Positions 42,931 through 55,261 of a stretch of 64,000 bases of DNA are shown here, one piece after another (the first letter of the stretch is position 1; each line of letters starts with the position of its first letter). The notes under the pieces were generated by a model that saw nothing but the letters and a program-made list of their open reading frames with translations, was not told where the DNA came from and made no database searches. This DNA comes from Strongyloides papillosus (taxonomy: Eukaryota; Nematoda; Chromadorea; Rhabditida; Strongyloididae): the NCBI GenBank assembly GCA_005656395.1, contig SRSI01000050.1, forward strand, positions 1,240,001 through 1,304,000, read 5' to 3'. Made by a program: the position numbers and the translations under genes.

Positions 42931-45162
42931 TCATCTAGCAGCTAAGTTTACATTCTTATAATAATTTCTACCACGATTTGTGGAAGTTGAACTTCTTGAA
43001 TTCCTGGAGATATTACTTGTAACGTTACTTGAATAAGTAGCCGTTCTAGAGCCTTTTCCACTTTTTCCAGTTTTCGAAGCATTTGACATTGAAGCACTTC
43101 TACTTCCACCCCTTGTTCTACTTTTACTACTACTCATACTTGTTGATCCCTTATTTCTACTTTTAGATAGGTTTGATACTCCAGAAAAAGATGATGATAG
43201 ACTATCTTCAGCTCTTCTTCTTTTAATCCTTCTGACAATTAAGAAAGTTACAACAACTACTATTATACAGAACAAGATAATAGCAACCACGAGTCCTATA
43301 ATCCAAGGTGTTGAATTGTTTTTAACTTGATTAACAATCTTTTCTTTCATTATAACCTTTTCCGTCCCGTTTTTGGTTTCAATATCCAGTTTTTTTCTAA
43401 TAACAGTGGTTTTTGTTGTATAGAAGGTTGTCTCAGCCGGGGTTTTATATGTGCACTCAATTGTTACTCCAAGGACGTCTTTAGGTGGTTTATAAATAAT
43501 TTTACCCTCCTTAATATCTATTATATCAGTACCATTAGAGAAATCATCAATAGTTATAGGATCCCTGACATTTTGGCCAAATTTTACTGTCATTTTTTTA
43601 ATAACGCTAAAAGTTCCATATTGCTTATTGCAGCCAATGTCACTTTGGTAAGTACCATCTACATGCGACTCTAATAATTCCATTTCAGCACCTTCAAATG
43701 GTAAGTAATACACCTTATCCATAGTAATATAGTTTTTATCAAATAAACTTATAGCGTCTGATTCTTTACATCTATATGAACCATAATTTTGAATTTTTTT
43801 GTCGATGAAAACAATCTTATCGTTTGACGATGTATAGACGATATTTGGGTCCTCCTCGCTTTTTATAGAAAATTTAGCGGTCCTTGAATAGAATTCATCC
43901 ATTACAGTTTTGTTTGCACCTTGAACTTTTGATAAACATCTAAATTGATGATGTTTGACGAGATCAGTCGGTTTGATAAAACGATAAAATATATTTAAAT
44001 TTTCATTTTTTTTTATTGAATCCAGTGATCCTATTGTAGGCAAAATGTTAGCTTTTATACCTTTAATTAAATTTCTTATACACACTACTTCTTCATAAAA
44101 ACGAGGTTGTATCAATCTTAAGTGACCGTTATGGCTGTCCAAAGATTCTAAAATATCTTTACCTTTATAAAAATATAATTTTTGTCCAGCATAAAAATGA
44201 TATATTGGGTTTATTTTTTCACGAGCTCTTATTGGTTCCATTATTCTTTCAGACATATAATTTGTGTCTTTTTCTAAGTATCCAAAATGTACATGTAATG
44301 CTTTATCATCACTATAATGACACTTTAGTTCATCACGTAGAGGATTGAAATCTTCTCCTATTTGTGGATTACTTGATCTTTCTTCTAATTTAAATCCAAC
44401 GAGTATGTCCGGCATTGTTGGTTGCTTCAATTTTCCACAAATAAATTCATCTGAGTTTTCATTTTTCTTATAAAAAGGTACCACTATATGTGCAAAATCA
44501 TTTGGAAATGTAGTATATCCGTTATTTCTAATGTGTTCCTCTGGTATGAATTTTAAGAATCCGTTTTCTTTTACCCATTTTTTATAAGGACATATACTTA
44601 TTATTATATTAACTTTATCGTGTGTTTTAAAACCCAAAATCATCTTATTATCACTTGATTTGACGACCATCAAAACAGCATGTTCAACAGTATACTCTTC
44701 GTTTACGGTATTTAATATTGCAGCATTTTTTGTTTTATCAAAAAACGCTAGTCCAAGATCACACTGATGAATGTTGCAATTTATATCAACCTTATCATCA
44801 TTAAAATTATGTCCTCCATTATATGCAGTAGAATAAATGATATGATAACCACCTGCCGAGTAACCTTTTTTTACGAGTAAGCCACAAACTTTTCTATTAT
44901 AAGCTGCTCCATTTTTTATGATATCCCAATCAAGATGAAAAATCCTAATTTCTTTAAAATTTACATTTTTATATTTCGTTTCGTTAGCATCAAATTTATC
45001 AAGCTTATTGAAATCTATTTTTATTGAAACTGCAAAACTACCACCGTGAGAAGGACATCTACTTTCTTGTAGGACAATTTCTTGATAACCACCACCACCA
45101 TAATATTGAGGATTGATATCTTTAAAGATAATTAATAAAATTGGTAGGAATTTCACAAACAT
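42931..45162 (-). CDS. Type I membrane protein family, member 4 (function unknown)
   Basis: Single exon, 743 aa. Signal peptide MFVKFLPILLIIFKDINP; the N-terminal ectodomain has its own Gly/Tyr insertion (YYGGGGYQE) and differs most from members 2 and 3 in the first ~110 residues. Shared blocks: CNIHQCDLGLAFFD, FICGKLKQPTMPDILVGFKL, YMSERIMEPIR. Membrane segment from about residue 619 (WIIGLVVAIILFCIIVVVV), RRIKRRR, tail of about 98 residues with Ser/Arg repeats similar to member 2, ending NYYKNVNLAAR. Outermost member of the array. Confidence 0.87.
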   Translation of the reverse strand: MFVKFLPILLIIFKDINPQYYGGGGYQEIVLQESRCPSHGGSFAVSIKIDFNKLDKFDANETKYKNVNFKEIRIFHLDWDIIKNGAAYNRKVCGLLVKKGYSAGGYHIIYSTAYNGGHNFNDDKVDINCNIHQCDLGLAFFDKTKNAAILNTVNEEYTVEHAVLMVVKSSDNKMILGFKTHDKVNIIISICPYKKWVKENGFLKFIPEEHIRNNGYTTFPNDFAHIVVPFYKKNENSDEFICGKLKQPTMPDILVGFKLEERSSNPQIGEDFNPLRDELKCHYSDDKALHVHFGYLEKDTNYMSERIMEPIRAREKINPIYHFYAGQKLYFYKGKDILESLDSHNGHLRLIQPRFYEEVVCIRNLIKGIKANILPTIGSLDSIKKNENLNIFYRFIKPTDLVKHHQFRCLSKVQGANKTVMDEFYSRTAKFSIKSEEDPNIVYTSSNDKIVFIDKKIQNYGSYRCKESDAISLFDKNYITMDKVYYLPFEGAEMELLESHVDGTYQSDIGCNKQYGTFSVIKKMTVKFGQNVRDPITIDDFSNGTDIIDIKEGKIIYKPPKDVLGVTIECTYKTPAETTFYTTKTTVIRKKLDIETKNGTEKVIMKEKIVNQVKNNSTPWIIGLVVAIILFCIIVVVVTFLIVRRIKRRRAEDSLSSSFSGVSNLSKSRNKGSTSMSSSKSRTRGGSRSASMSNASKTGKSGKGSRTATYSSNVTSNISRNSRSSTSTNRGRNYYKNVNLAAR

Positions 45163-45730
45163 TGTGAAAACAAGTTAAATTACTCAAGAATTTCTCTTTT
45201 TAAAATAATAGTTTTTTTAATTAAAATATGAATATGTATTTTCAAATTTTGTGCTATATCAATAAAAATCTGAATAGAATTTTTTTTTTGCATATTTGAT
45301 AAGAATATAAATAAGGAGGGTAATAATTCTTTTATTGGAAGATTTTTTCTTCAAAAAATATAGTTACAACAATAGACGGATAGTGAATTATTCAAAAAAT
45401 AATTCTATAAAAAGAGTTTTATGTCTTATATTTTGAATGTAATGAATATGATTATGTCATTCCCTGTCCTGTTGGCATGCTATCACGATTGTAGCAAATT
45501 GACAATTTAATACGACTTTGGAAGAGGAATAATTTAAGGAATTTTCAATAAAATGTCTATCTTACAAAAAAAGAACAAAAGAAGGATCTTGGTGATTTTT
45601 GTCTCAACTTAAGATCACTATACAATATTAATTATCAAAAGCCTATTACATGAAAAGTGTAGACATAAATTCATTCAAAAACACTTTATTCGATGTAAAA
45701 ATAAAAGACAATGTTTGTCGAAGAAAAAAA
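45163..45730. other. Spacer upstream of membrane-protein gene 4
   Basis: Contains the family upstream block, then unique AT-rich sequence. Near 45688 an AATAAA on the - strand is the likely polyadenylation signal of the Gly/Tyr-rich gene. Confidence 0.5.
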
Positions 45731-46138
45731 TTAATAAGCAACAGCTGATGTTGAGGCAGCAGCTCCAGCTCCAACTACTGGAGCACCATAATGTGGGAGT
45801 CCATATCCACCATATGGGAATCCATATCCAACATGTGGGAATCCGTATCCGAAGTGTTTTCCAACTCCTGAATACCCGTATCCAGTAACGGCGTTTCCAG
45901 TAAAGTGTGGAGAGTAAGTGAATGGTGAGTTAGCAACTCCTGGGTATCCGTATCCATAAGCGAATTTATTGAAACCAGGATATCCCAAATAGCTACTTCT
46001 TCCAAATCCTAAGTATCCAGCATATGGTAAACCTCCAAATCCATATGGGCCATGGGTGTATCCATAAGAGAATGCATCTCCTGCAGCAGCGATAGCAATA
46101 ATGGCAACGAAGACAGCGAGAATGAGTTTGGTAGACAT
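45731..46138 (-). CDS. Small secreted glycine/tyrosine-rich protein
   Basis: About 135 aa. I choose the Met at 46138 (MSTKLILAVFVAIIAIAAAG) over the in-frame Met at 46174 because it begins a textbook signal peptide and lies ~50 nt downstream of a TATA box. The mature part is dominated by Gly, Tyr, Phe and Pro in GYG, YPG, GYGFPHVGYGF-type repeats, with a short Ala/Ser-rich end and no cysteines. This resembles nematode secreted epidermal or cuticular Gly/Tyr-rich products, including caenacin/NLP-type antimicrobial peptides of C. elegans, but low complexity prevents a firm family call. GC content is clearly higher than in neighbouring genes, as expected from Gly/Pro/Ala codons. Confidence 0.85.
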   Translation of the reverse strand: MSTKLILAVFVAIIAIAAAGDAFSYGYTHGPYGFGGLPYAGYLGFGRSSYLGYPGFNKFAYGYGYPGVANSPFTYSPHFTGNAVTGYGYSGVGKHFGYGFPHVGYGFPYGGYGLPHYGAPVVGAGAAASTSAVAY

Positions 46139-46186
46139 GATATTGTTTGATGAAATGATTTGATACTTTCTCAATGAACCGAAGGA

Positions 46187-46194
46187 CTTTTATA
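46187..46194 (-). promoter_or_regulatory. TATA box of the Gly/Tyr-rich gene
   Basis: TATAAAAG on the - strand, 49-56 nt upstream of the chosen start codon. It is one of the few TATA boxes here placed where a strongly expressed gene would have one. Confidence 0.6.
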
Positions 46195-46512
46195 TGAAAC
46201 TTTTGTAGGCCATCAATATTTATGTCCTCCAGATTATCATTATTATTATGTTGTTAATTTGATTAATATATAATTAAAGCAGATATTTTTTGCGAAATTT
46301 ATAAGTTAAAATATTAAACTAATAAGAACAATAAAATACATTAATATACATTTTATATACATTTAAAATTACAATTAAAAAAACAATTAAAAATACATTC
46401 AAAGTATATACAAATGTCTAGTTTACAATTGAGGTAAAGAAAAAAAATTATCTCTCAATGAGACTTAAAAAAGATACAATAAAATATATACAATTAAGTA
46501 GGCAATTAATTA

Positions 46513-49500
46513 TTATTTTAATGGTATAATATTATTAATCAAACCAATAACTTTGGAAGGTATTTCTAGTTTTCTTAATGATCCAGCACAACCAATAATA
46601 ATTAGCTTATTTTTAGCTCTCGTCAGAGCCACATTCATTCTTCTAGAGCTGTTCAAAAGCTCACAAGTTTCATTGTCTCCCGTGTAGTTATAGACTGTTG
46701 AGAATACTATAACTTTCTTGTCTCTCCCTTGAAATTGGTCGATTGTTGAGACTTCTACATTATTAAGTTTACAATTATTTTTATCCAATGAATTCAATTC
46801 ATCGTTAATTAGTCCTCTTATAGTATTCATTTGATTTCTGAATGGTGTTATTACCCCAATATCCTGAGGATTAACACCAAAGCGAAGTAGGAGTTTCAGA
46901 CAACCAATTGCAGTTGTAGCTTCTGCTAGATTTGAAGATCTGCTATCGTTAAGAAGACTAGTATCGATCTTTTCTCCACAAATATAGTTATTCATGTCAA
47001 TGAGTATTAAAGAATCCTCCAACCTCTTACTGAGGATTTTTTCACAAACTTTCTCAGAAAGCCCCAAATCACCACTATCTATATGTGGATTCCAATCATT
47101 ACATTTTATTACAGAATTTTCAATATGAGTTGTTGCGCAACGCATTTCCCCTTCGTAGAATAACTCACTTGGGACGCGGCACAAGACTTTGTTCATTCTG
47201 AATTGCGTATTAATGACGTGCAGGCCTTTTTTGGTCATTGATAGCCTCTCAAATAGTGAGATGTTCATTCCTCTTTCACCAGCCTCTTTGTTCTTAACTA
47301 GTGGTGTCAGCTGGTTTTCATCTCCAACAAGAACAAATGATTTACAGTTAAGCAGCGACATTATTACTGTGCATTCCAAGCATAAAGATGCCTCATCAAC
47401 GATGCAAACATCAAATTTTTCGTGAACCTTAAAAATTTGATGCTCCTGGATAGAGATACATGTTCCAGCAACGATTTTAGAACTTGAATATATCTTTCTT
47501 ATTGAGGCAATTTTCTCGTCATTACTCTGGATATCCTTAATCTTTTCCTTTAAGCAGTACTTCTTTGACCATTCCTGGGCTCTTGAATCAGTACCGATTC
47601 TTAAGATCAAATCATCACGAATATGGCCATTTAGTTTTTCCAGGCAATTATCAACTGCAGAGTTAGTATAGCATGCAATGAGGACACTTTTACCTAGAGC
47701 CACCAAACTTCTGACTAGTGCAGCAATAACGGTAGTTTTCCCGGCTCCAGGCATGCCTTTTATCAGTGAGTACCCAGTGTTTTTTATGGAATGAATAACA
47801 GCATCCCTTTGTGGCTCACTTAAACTATTTATAAACGGTAGTATTACTTTCAATTGTGAAGGAGAGATGCGTTGACTCGTAGGGTAATGCTCCCTTACGA
47901 TAATACTCCTTAGGCAATTGCTTGATTCATTACATTCCATCAGCCGTACGATTGACATAACATTCATCTGGAAGTGGCGCATTGTTTCTATGGTATCCAG
48001 GTGATAGTGTTTATTGGTGGTTAAGTATCTGGAGATCGGAGTTAATGCTTCAACAACCAGCTTTGTGTCATTTGCCACTATCGTACCATTACAAATAGAA
48101 ACACGGTCCGAACTTGAGATGTATACGAACTCTCCAACAATCCACTTCTTCCTGAAGTCTCCCGGTAGTGATGAAATGGAGAATGTCAGCCTTAAGTTGT
48201 CCTTATCCTCAATATCAGTTAAAAGAAGATTAGCCAAGCATGTACCTCTTTGAGATCTTTCCTCAACCGTCATTTCATATAACGATGACGGTCCATTTTC
48301 TCTTGATATTGAAGACCACTCCAAAAATAACATATCTCTCCACTTGATGAAGTACTCTACATCCTCGTTGCTTAAGTGATCCACCTTACTTTTTAAAAAT
48401 TTTACAGTACCATTATAATTCGAGGTAATCCCTTTCCTTTTTTCGGATACCCTTTCTAGAGAACAAAAGGTGCTCATTGAACAATATGAGCAGGTACTTG
48501 GTTCCGACTGAATGGCCGGCGTTATTGGATCCTCTACAATCTTTACGTATCTTGAGATTTCATTCCTCATTCGAATCATCGCTCCGATTGCGTAGTCATT
48601 TGGCTTTACGACTCTTCTCGTGCCGTCCTTTAAGTATAAAAGTTGTAGAGGTACAACATCTTGAGAATCCAACACTGATAACATCAGTGAGTACAGGCTG
48701 GCTTGTGTTACGTGTTCAATGTTGTCGGCGCTTTTACCCGTTTTCAACTCCAAGCCCGAGTATTTTACGTTACCAAGAGAATCCTTTAACTTTAATGTAA
48801 CGTCGATTTTTCCTTTAAGCCCAATGTTAGGAAGCCAGACGTTTTCTTCTATATCTGCAATACTTTCTATCTTTAGACCATTATCTTCAATAAGGACCTC
48901 TCCATTCCCGATAGGCTTAGGCATATAAGTCATTATCCACCTTCCAATAGTGTGGATGTATTCTTGTACGTGTGACATAAACGTACGGACGTCCATATTA
49001 AGCAAAGCTAGCTCATTTACAAACTTCTTGATTATTCTAGACCTGAAGACAGCCTCCAAGAATTTGACGTTAGTTATCTCCTTTTTCGCCGTGTTCCTAA
49101 CTGCCCACTGGAAAAGCTCGTGGACTGAATTACCAATCAGTAGTGGAAGGGAAGTCTCACTACCTTGAGCGCATCTTTCTCGGAGAACTGCTTTCCTCTC
49201 GCACTTGTGGAAGGAGGCTACTGTGGTTGGAGCTATTAGTAAAGTTGGCTCTACTATCACTAGTCCCTGAGTATTCCTAACAATGAATGTTGTGTCATTA
49301 GCTTTCAATGGTCTGAGGATGAAGACCTGTTGTCCAGGAGTTATAGAAGTGTTTTTCCAGTCCTCCTCCAGTCGAAGTTGGCACATCTCTTCAGTATCTG
49401 TTGTTGTGCCTTCTATAACCTTTGTCCAATCCTCTAGCACTTCACAACTGGTCACAGTCATCATAAAACCATCACGGTCATCTTAAAAGCAATCATAAAA

Positions 49501-49716
49501 TACTTTCATGTTAAAAAACTTACTTTCTGATCTATTAATAGCACCTTTATTCTCTTTGTTATCACCATCAACACAAATGGCAATCTTACTTTTCTTTCGA
49601 GAGGACGCTTCTTGCAGTGATGGAGGGTTGTCGTCATGAAAGTCAAGAAATTCTGCTGACTTGTATCCACTGTCAAATTTGTCCAGTTTAGGAGTTGTCT
49701 CCAGCCGTCTCTTCAT
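46513..49716 (-). CDS. DNA2: DNA replication ATP-dependent helicase/nuclease Dna2
   Basis: Two exons, 49716-49524 and 49481-46513, joined in phase across a 42-nt intron (GTAAGT...TTTTAAG); 1053 aa, about the usual length for animal Dna2. N-terminal RecB-like nuclease: first cluster cysteine in FHKCERKAVL (near 157), GNSVHELFQWA, catalytic ELKTGK (near 312), and the other three Fe-S cysteines in CSYCSMSTFC (near 395). C-terminal superfamily 1B helicase: Walker A GMPGAGKTT (near 640), Walker B VDEAS, GDENQLTPL, STIDQFQGRDKKVIVFS, and RRMNVALTRAKNKL (near 1017). Dna2 trims long Okazaki-fragment flaps and resects DNA ends with RPA. All key residues are present, so it should be functional. Confidence 0.95.
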
Positions 49717-50521
49717 ATCTCAGAATCTTCTTACAATGAGTCGATGGACAATGGCAGATATCAGTGTTTGGTAGAGTCTTTTATTAGTAATTAAATTATA
49801 AATACAAATCAAGACTAAAATACAAAAGTTACATAAAAAAATCTACATAAAAAAAAACTATGCAAAAAAATATACACGAAGAATATTATCAAGACGAATA
49901 CTATAATGACACAACAAAATTTGAAAACCAAAAAAACATTTATGATAAAATGATAAAAAAGTTAAACTTTTATATACATTTTGTCATTAAATTTGCTTGT
50001 CCAAATGCATATATAAATGGCGCTATTTATACTATTGGGGTAGTATGTCTTATAAAAGAAAAGGGTAATATTACAGAAAACGAAGATCATTATAAATTTA
50101 TCAATCTGATAGTTTAAATTTTATAAAATTGATGAAAGGTGAATTGATAATGATAGATACCAATGCAAGTTACTTCATGTTATTTGTCTGTTATAACGTG
50201 TCAGTGAGAATTTCTAATGTAATTGTAATTTTTCGATGATTTTAATTATAAAAAGGTTTGATAAGAATTTTTAGAATATCAAAACTTTAAAATTTATTAC
50301 TCTTTTTTCATGACTATAGAATTTGATTTTATCAAGATATATGTAATTTCAATTTTAATTATTATATCAACATAATTAATTATTTTGGTACTAGAATTTT
50401 TTATGCTATATAAAAAACCATATCTTTTACGAAATAAATTTATTAAGATAACAAAGTTTTCTTTAATTTCATACAAAAAAAATAATTAAGTAGAATCTTC
50501 TGATCATTCGTTATCCTTAAT
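49717..50521. other. Spacer between DNA2 and the TTC28-like gene
   Basis: DNA2 promoter side and 3' end of the next gene. An 85-codon + strand frame at 49860-50117 has no recognisable features and is not called. Confidence 0.5.
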
Positions 50522-53500
50522 CTACTCCGTTATATCCTTAGGAGATTCATATAAACTAAAATTTCTATCAAACTCCATATCAATCGACATAATCTTTGCT
50601 CCACTTTCCCCTTCAATCTCCTCTAAGTCTTTCTCCGAAAAAGTTATCGATATTTGACTAAAAGTATTACTAAGAACTGATTTCCTTTCATCCCCCTCAC
50701 TACAATAATTCCTTCTCCCACTCTCTGTATCACTATCTCCAAAATTATAAGAATTCCTCGCCGACTGCAAAAACTTACTTCCACGATCTTTTCCTCTCCT
50801 TCGACTTTTTCGCCTATATTTTTTCTGTATATCAAACGACTGAAATAATTCCTTCAACTTCAATCGCTTCTCAACCGTTGTTTGTTTCATCAATTCCGTC
50901 ATCTCATCAATATTATCAGAAATTGATATATATTTTTCCGTTAAATTTAATGACATTTCATGGTGATGTGTATCTCCTGATATGTCACCATAAATATAAA
51001 CTTTATTAATTAATTTTGAAGGCAACTTCCTGGAAATGTAGAATTGGTAAATATCTTCTTCATCAACATCATCATCAAAGATAATTGTTCTATTAACTTT
51101 TTCTATTATTGTTTTGGGTACGATCTCGTTTGTCTTAATTAATAGGAAGTCAAGGTATTGTAAGTTGTCAAGTAATTTAATATTAAAGATGTTATTATCA
51201 ATATACAAGTCGCAGGAATTATTAATTAACTTCTTTACGATATCTACATTTTTTTGTGGTTCATCTATGAAAACACCTACTTTATTGTATTTTCCTAACC
51301 ATATCATTGTAATATTCCTACTATCAAAAGAATCATAATAATTAACCAATGTTTTTGTATAATTTTCCACATTTCCTTTAATAGGGTAATTAATAAAAGT
51401 AGAACAATCATAATAACTACTGTTCCATTTTAATAATCTACCAAAATTAATTTCTTCCTTCAAGTATTTAAAAAGTATGTTTACATAAAAAATAGGATTA
51501 CCATTCTGTTTAATTATCTCGTCTTCTTCTTTATTCATGTCTATAAAAATTTCAATATGTTTATTTTTTTCTCTTCTCATAAAGATTATATTGAGAAAAC
51601 TTGTTTTAAAGAGATATAAAAAATTCTCCATTTCAATTATCCTTTTTTCTATCTTTTGTAGGATATCCTCCCAATCCTGTACATTTGTGTTTTTTTGGCA
51701 TATTTCACATAATCCGATAAGTTCTATTTTATTACTATCATCTTCGTTGTAATTATTTAAGATTTTCCATATTACTACCATTTCCCTAAACCATTCTCCG
51801 TCAAAATTCCACAAACCTGAATTATAGTAATTATTCCTCGCTCCTTTAATCAAATATTTATATAAATTATCTTCAGATTTTTTTTTGTCATGACATTTCA
51901 ACTGTTCATTCATAAGTCTCCAGAGATGTGTTTTATTTATCATATTAGATATCATTTCAAAGGATGATGAGAGATTTGTTTGATTATCACTTAAGGTATC
52001 CACTATGACACTTTCTAGAATATATGAATTTGATTCATTTTTTAGTGATATTATTAAAGATTCCGATGCTTTCCAGTTTTGATTAATCATTTCAACATAT
52101 AATTCTAACCATCCATGTAATTTTATGTTACATTCCTTAATGTAGGCGTAGATATTTAAATATAAAAATCCTTCGCATAACAAATTACTTGCCTCCTCAC
52201 ACAATTCCATGTTTAATATTTTTTCTATTTTGTATAATAAATTACTAATGTTTTTGGAATTCATTTGAAGTTCCTTCAACAACCCTAATACATGAATCAT
52301 AGAGGTGTTCTCCGATGACAACACATGGAAGTATTCATCAATCCACCTTTGGTCGTTGTCATACCAATACAATTGTACCATTCTCCAAATAACATTCTCA
52401 TTCCAAAACCCATTATCAATCATTTTATAATAAATTTTTTTTTGAACATCGACATCTTTTGTTAGTTTTGCTTTCATTATCATTATAGGTGTATTATTGG
52501 AGAATGCTTCTATTTTGCATATGGTATTTAATAATTCTATACCTTTTTCATTTTCATCTATCAATTCAAATATTTCTACAATCTCAATAATCATCTCAAC
52601 AATACAATCAAAGTCGTAATTTACTTGTAAACTATTCAATATTGCTTCCTCCAACCACTCTTTTGCTTGATGGAATTTACCTATTTCACTAAATATTTTA
52701 CTATCACTTTTTAAAATATTAATTTCACTAATTACATTTATTTTTTTGGCTAATTTTTTCCGCATTTCCATTAATTTTACACACCATTCCACATCGCCAT
52801 TTTCTTTTTTTTCAAAAATTAAAAATCCCAAACATTTTAACATATCATGATAGTTGTTAACATAATTTAAATAATCCATCTGCTTGCAAAAACATGACAT
52901 CGCACCTTTTTTATTACCAATTAATTGATAAACTTTTCCTAGCAACCCATATATAATTGCTTTCTCTTTTTCTTTTTTATCATTATCAATCTTTTTTTTC
53001 GCTTCCATTAAAACATTCAATGCTAAATTATATTCCTTTATTGATACATAAATTTCAGATAACATTACAAAACCTGTAATTAATTCATTTTGTTGATGGA
53101 AAATTTCAGTTAGTGTAATATAACGCTTTACTGCTTCTATTGCTTCGGAGTACCTTTCTAATGCTTGGTTAATTTCACTTATTTTACCGTATAAAAAGAT
53201 CATTTCTTTTATATTTTTGCACTGCTTACTGACAATCAATCCTTGCTCCAGGTACACTAAACACTCCTCATATTCGTTTAGCTTTTCATGTACTAATGCT
53301 AGCTTTCTACATAGTTTTATTTCATTTTTCACATTTTCACTCTCCTGAATAATCATTAAACATTCACTATACTTTTTTGTTGCTTCACTAAGCTTTTTAT
53401 CTTCTTCAAATATAAAGCCTTCCATTTTTAATAATAACCATTCATATTTAGTATGAATACTTACAAAACTTTTCAATTCACCAATATATTGATTAATTTT

Positions 53501-55261
53501 ATCATCTTTAAAGTACCTTTTACAAAATTTTATTAATTTTGTTAGATATTTTATTATCCACTTAATTTGACCCTCACTTCTACTAATACTTAACAACCCC
53601 TCTAAAAGGTGAAATCTTTCCTCACTACCCTTCTTATTCTCAAAGCACTTCATAACACTTTCACTAGTAGATAAAACCTCAAATTTGACAGAATTTTGGA
53701 GTACCACCTCAGTGGTATCGAATATTTTATCTCCTCTACCATCATTGTTAGTATAATCACGTTCTCCTCCAAAAATTAATTGAATTCTCCTTTCATTTAT
53801 TTTTCCAGCTGCAGGGATATCATTTACTAACAGATAAAATTTGCTTAAATTCCCCAATCCAATTACCAAATGATATTTACTTTTACTTTGGTATTCTAAA
53901 GCAAATTTCAATTGTAGATGGACATACAATTTACATAATTTTATGTCTTTCAAAAGATATGATACCTCAAATAGAATGTTAAATATCTCACATACCTCCA
54001 CATCATCAATAGAATAAATTTTATCCTCAATTTTCTTAACCTTATCTTTTATCCCCGATGGTATTTGATATATTGAAAGGAACCTCATCACATGGCACTT
54101 TAATATATAACATTCACAGAGCACTTTTTCAAGGAATCCTTTCATAAATTGAATACCATAATTAAAACAATCTTCTGCTTTCTCCCACTCCTCATTACAA
54201 ATAAACATCCTCCCCAAGACCCAATAAACTTCACTATCCTCACCACACTCCCCCAAAACATCTCCAGCAGCATCCTCTAATTTCTCCCAATCCTCCAATT
54301 TAATATAAAAACCAGCCAAAATAACAAAACAATCCTTCCAACTACCCCCTGACTCTCTTTCCAACGCTATAGCTTTATTCATACCATCAAATGCTTTATC
54401 ATAACACTCATTTTTAAAGCACAATTGTGAATATTTTTTTAATAATTCTATTAACATTCCATAATCTCCTAACATTTCATTTAAGTTTATTTGCATCTCC
54501 ATATATTCACATGACTTAGAATACTTGTTAATTCTATAGTATGCTTTTGCCAATGCACCATAGACACTTTCTTTTAACTTTATAGATTCTACATCTATTG
54601 AGATGGCTATTGTTAGGAGGTGAATTGATTCAGGTATGTGATTGAGGGATAGTAATTCTTGACCCACTACAGAGATCATCACGAATGGGGAGGATTCAAG
54701 ATTTAGTTTTTTTACCTCTTCAAGGATGGTGATGAAGGTTTTTGAGAGATCTGGATATAGGAGGGCTGTTTGGATGAAGACCTGTAACATCTCGTCGCAA
54801 TCAGGATCTATCTGAAGACCATCTGAAAGGACAATTAAAGCCTCAATATAATTTCCAATACTTTTTAGTGCTTCACTTTTCCTAAAATAACCCTATATAA
54901 ATATTAATATATTATGTATTTGTTTTGTAAATTATTTTGTAGAATGGTAATAAATAGTATAAAAATATACCTTTAGCCATGTTGGTTGTAAATTAATGGC
55001 ATAATCAGCCTCCTCAATAGCTTCTTTGGGTTTTCCTAACTTTAAAAGTATAGCAGATTTGTTAGAATAAAGTACATGATTTTCTTGATCAATTAATATA
55101 GCTTCATTATAATACTTCAAAGCATTATCATAATCACCCTTATTAAATGCTTCAGATGCTTTATTTATTAATACATTAAGGTAGTTAACATTTTTATCAT
55201 TCCCCTCCACCAGTGAATGTATGCCTTTAGATAATTTTTTATGATTCATACTAATCACCAT
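50522..55261 (-). CDS. Large tetratricopeptide-repeat protein, TTC28-like
   Basis: Two exons, 55261-54971 and 54892-50522, phase 0, across a 78-nt intron (GTATAT...TTATATAG); about 1553 aa. The start could also be the Met at 55249. The first ~130 residues form a classical three-TPR unit (NKGDYDNALKYYNEAIL, LYSNKSAILLKLGKPKEAIE, WLKGYFRKSEALKSIGNYIE) like the N-terminus of animal TTC28. They are followed by the diagnostic SPFVMISVVGQELL segment and a long array of 40-residue TPR-like repeats to about residue 800. The C-terminal third is charged and diverged; the CHAT domain of vertebrate TTC28 is not recognisable. A basic Arg/Lys patch (YRRKSRRRGKDRGS) precedes an acidic end. Vertebrate TTC28 is linked to midbody and mitosis; the role here is inferred from family only. 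Confidence 0.82.

Noticed and set aside
49860..50117. 85-codon + strand frame between DNA2 and the TTC28-like gene
   Set aside because: No recognisable domain, weak start context, and it sits in short flanking sequence of two - strand genes; left uncalled.
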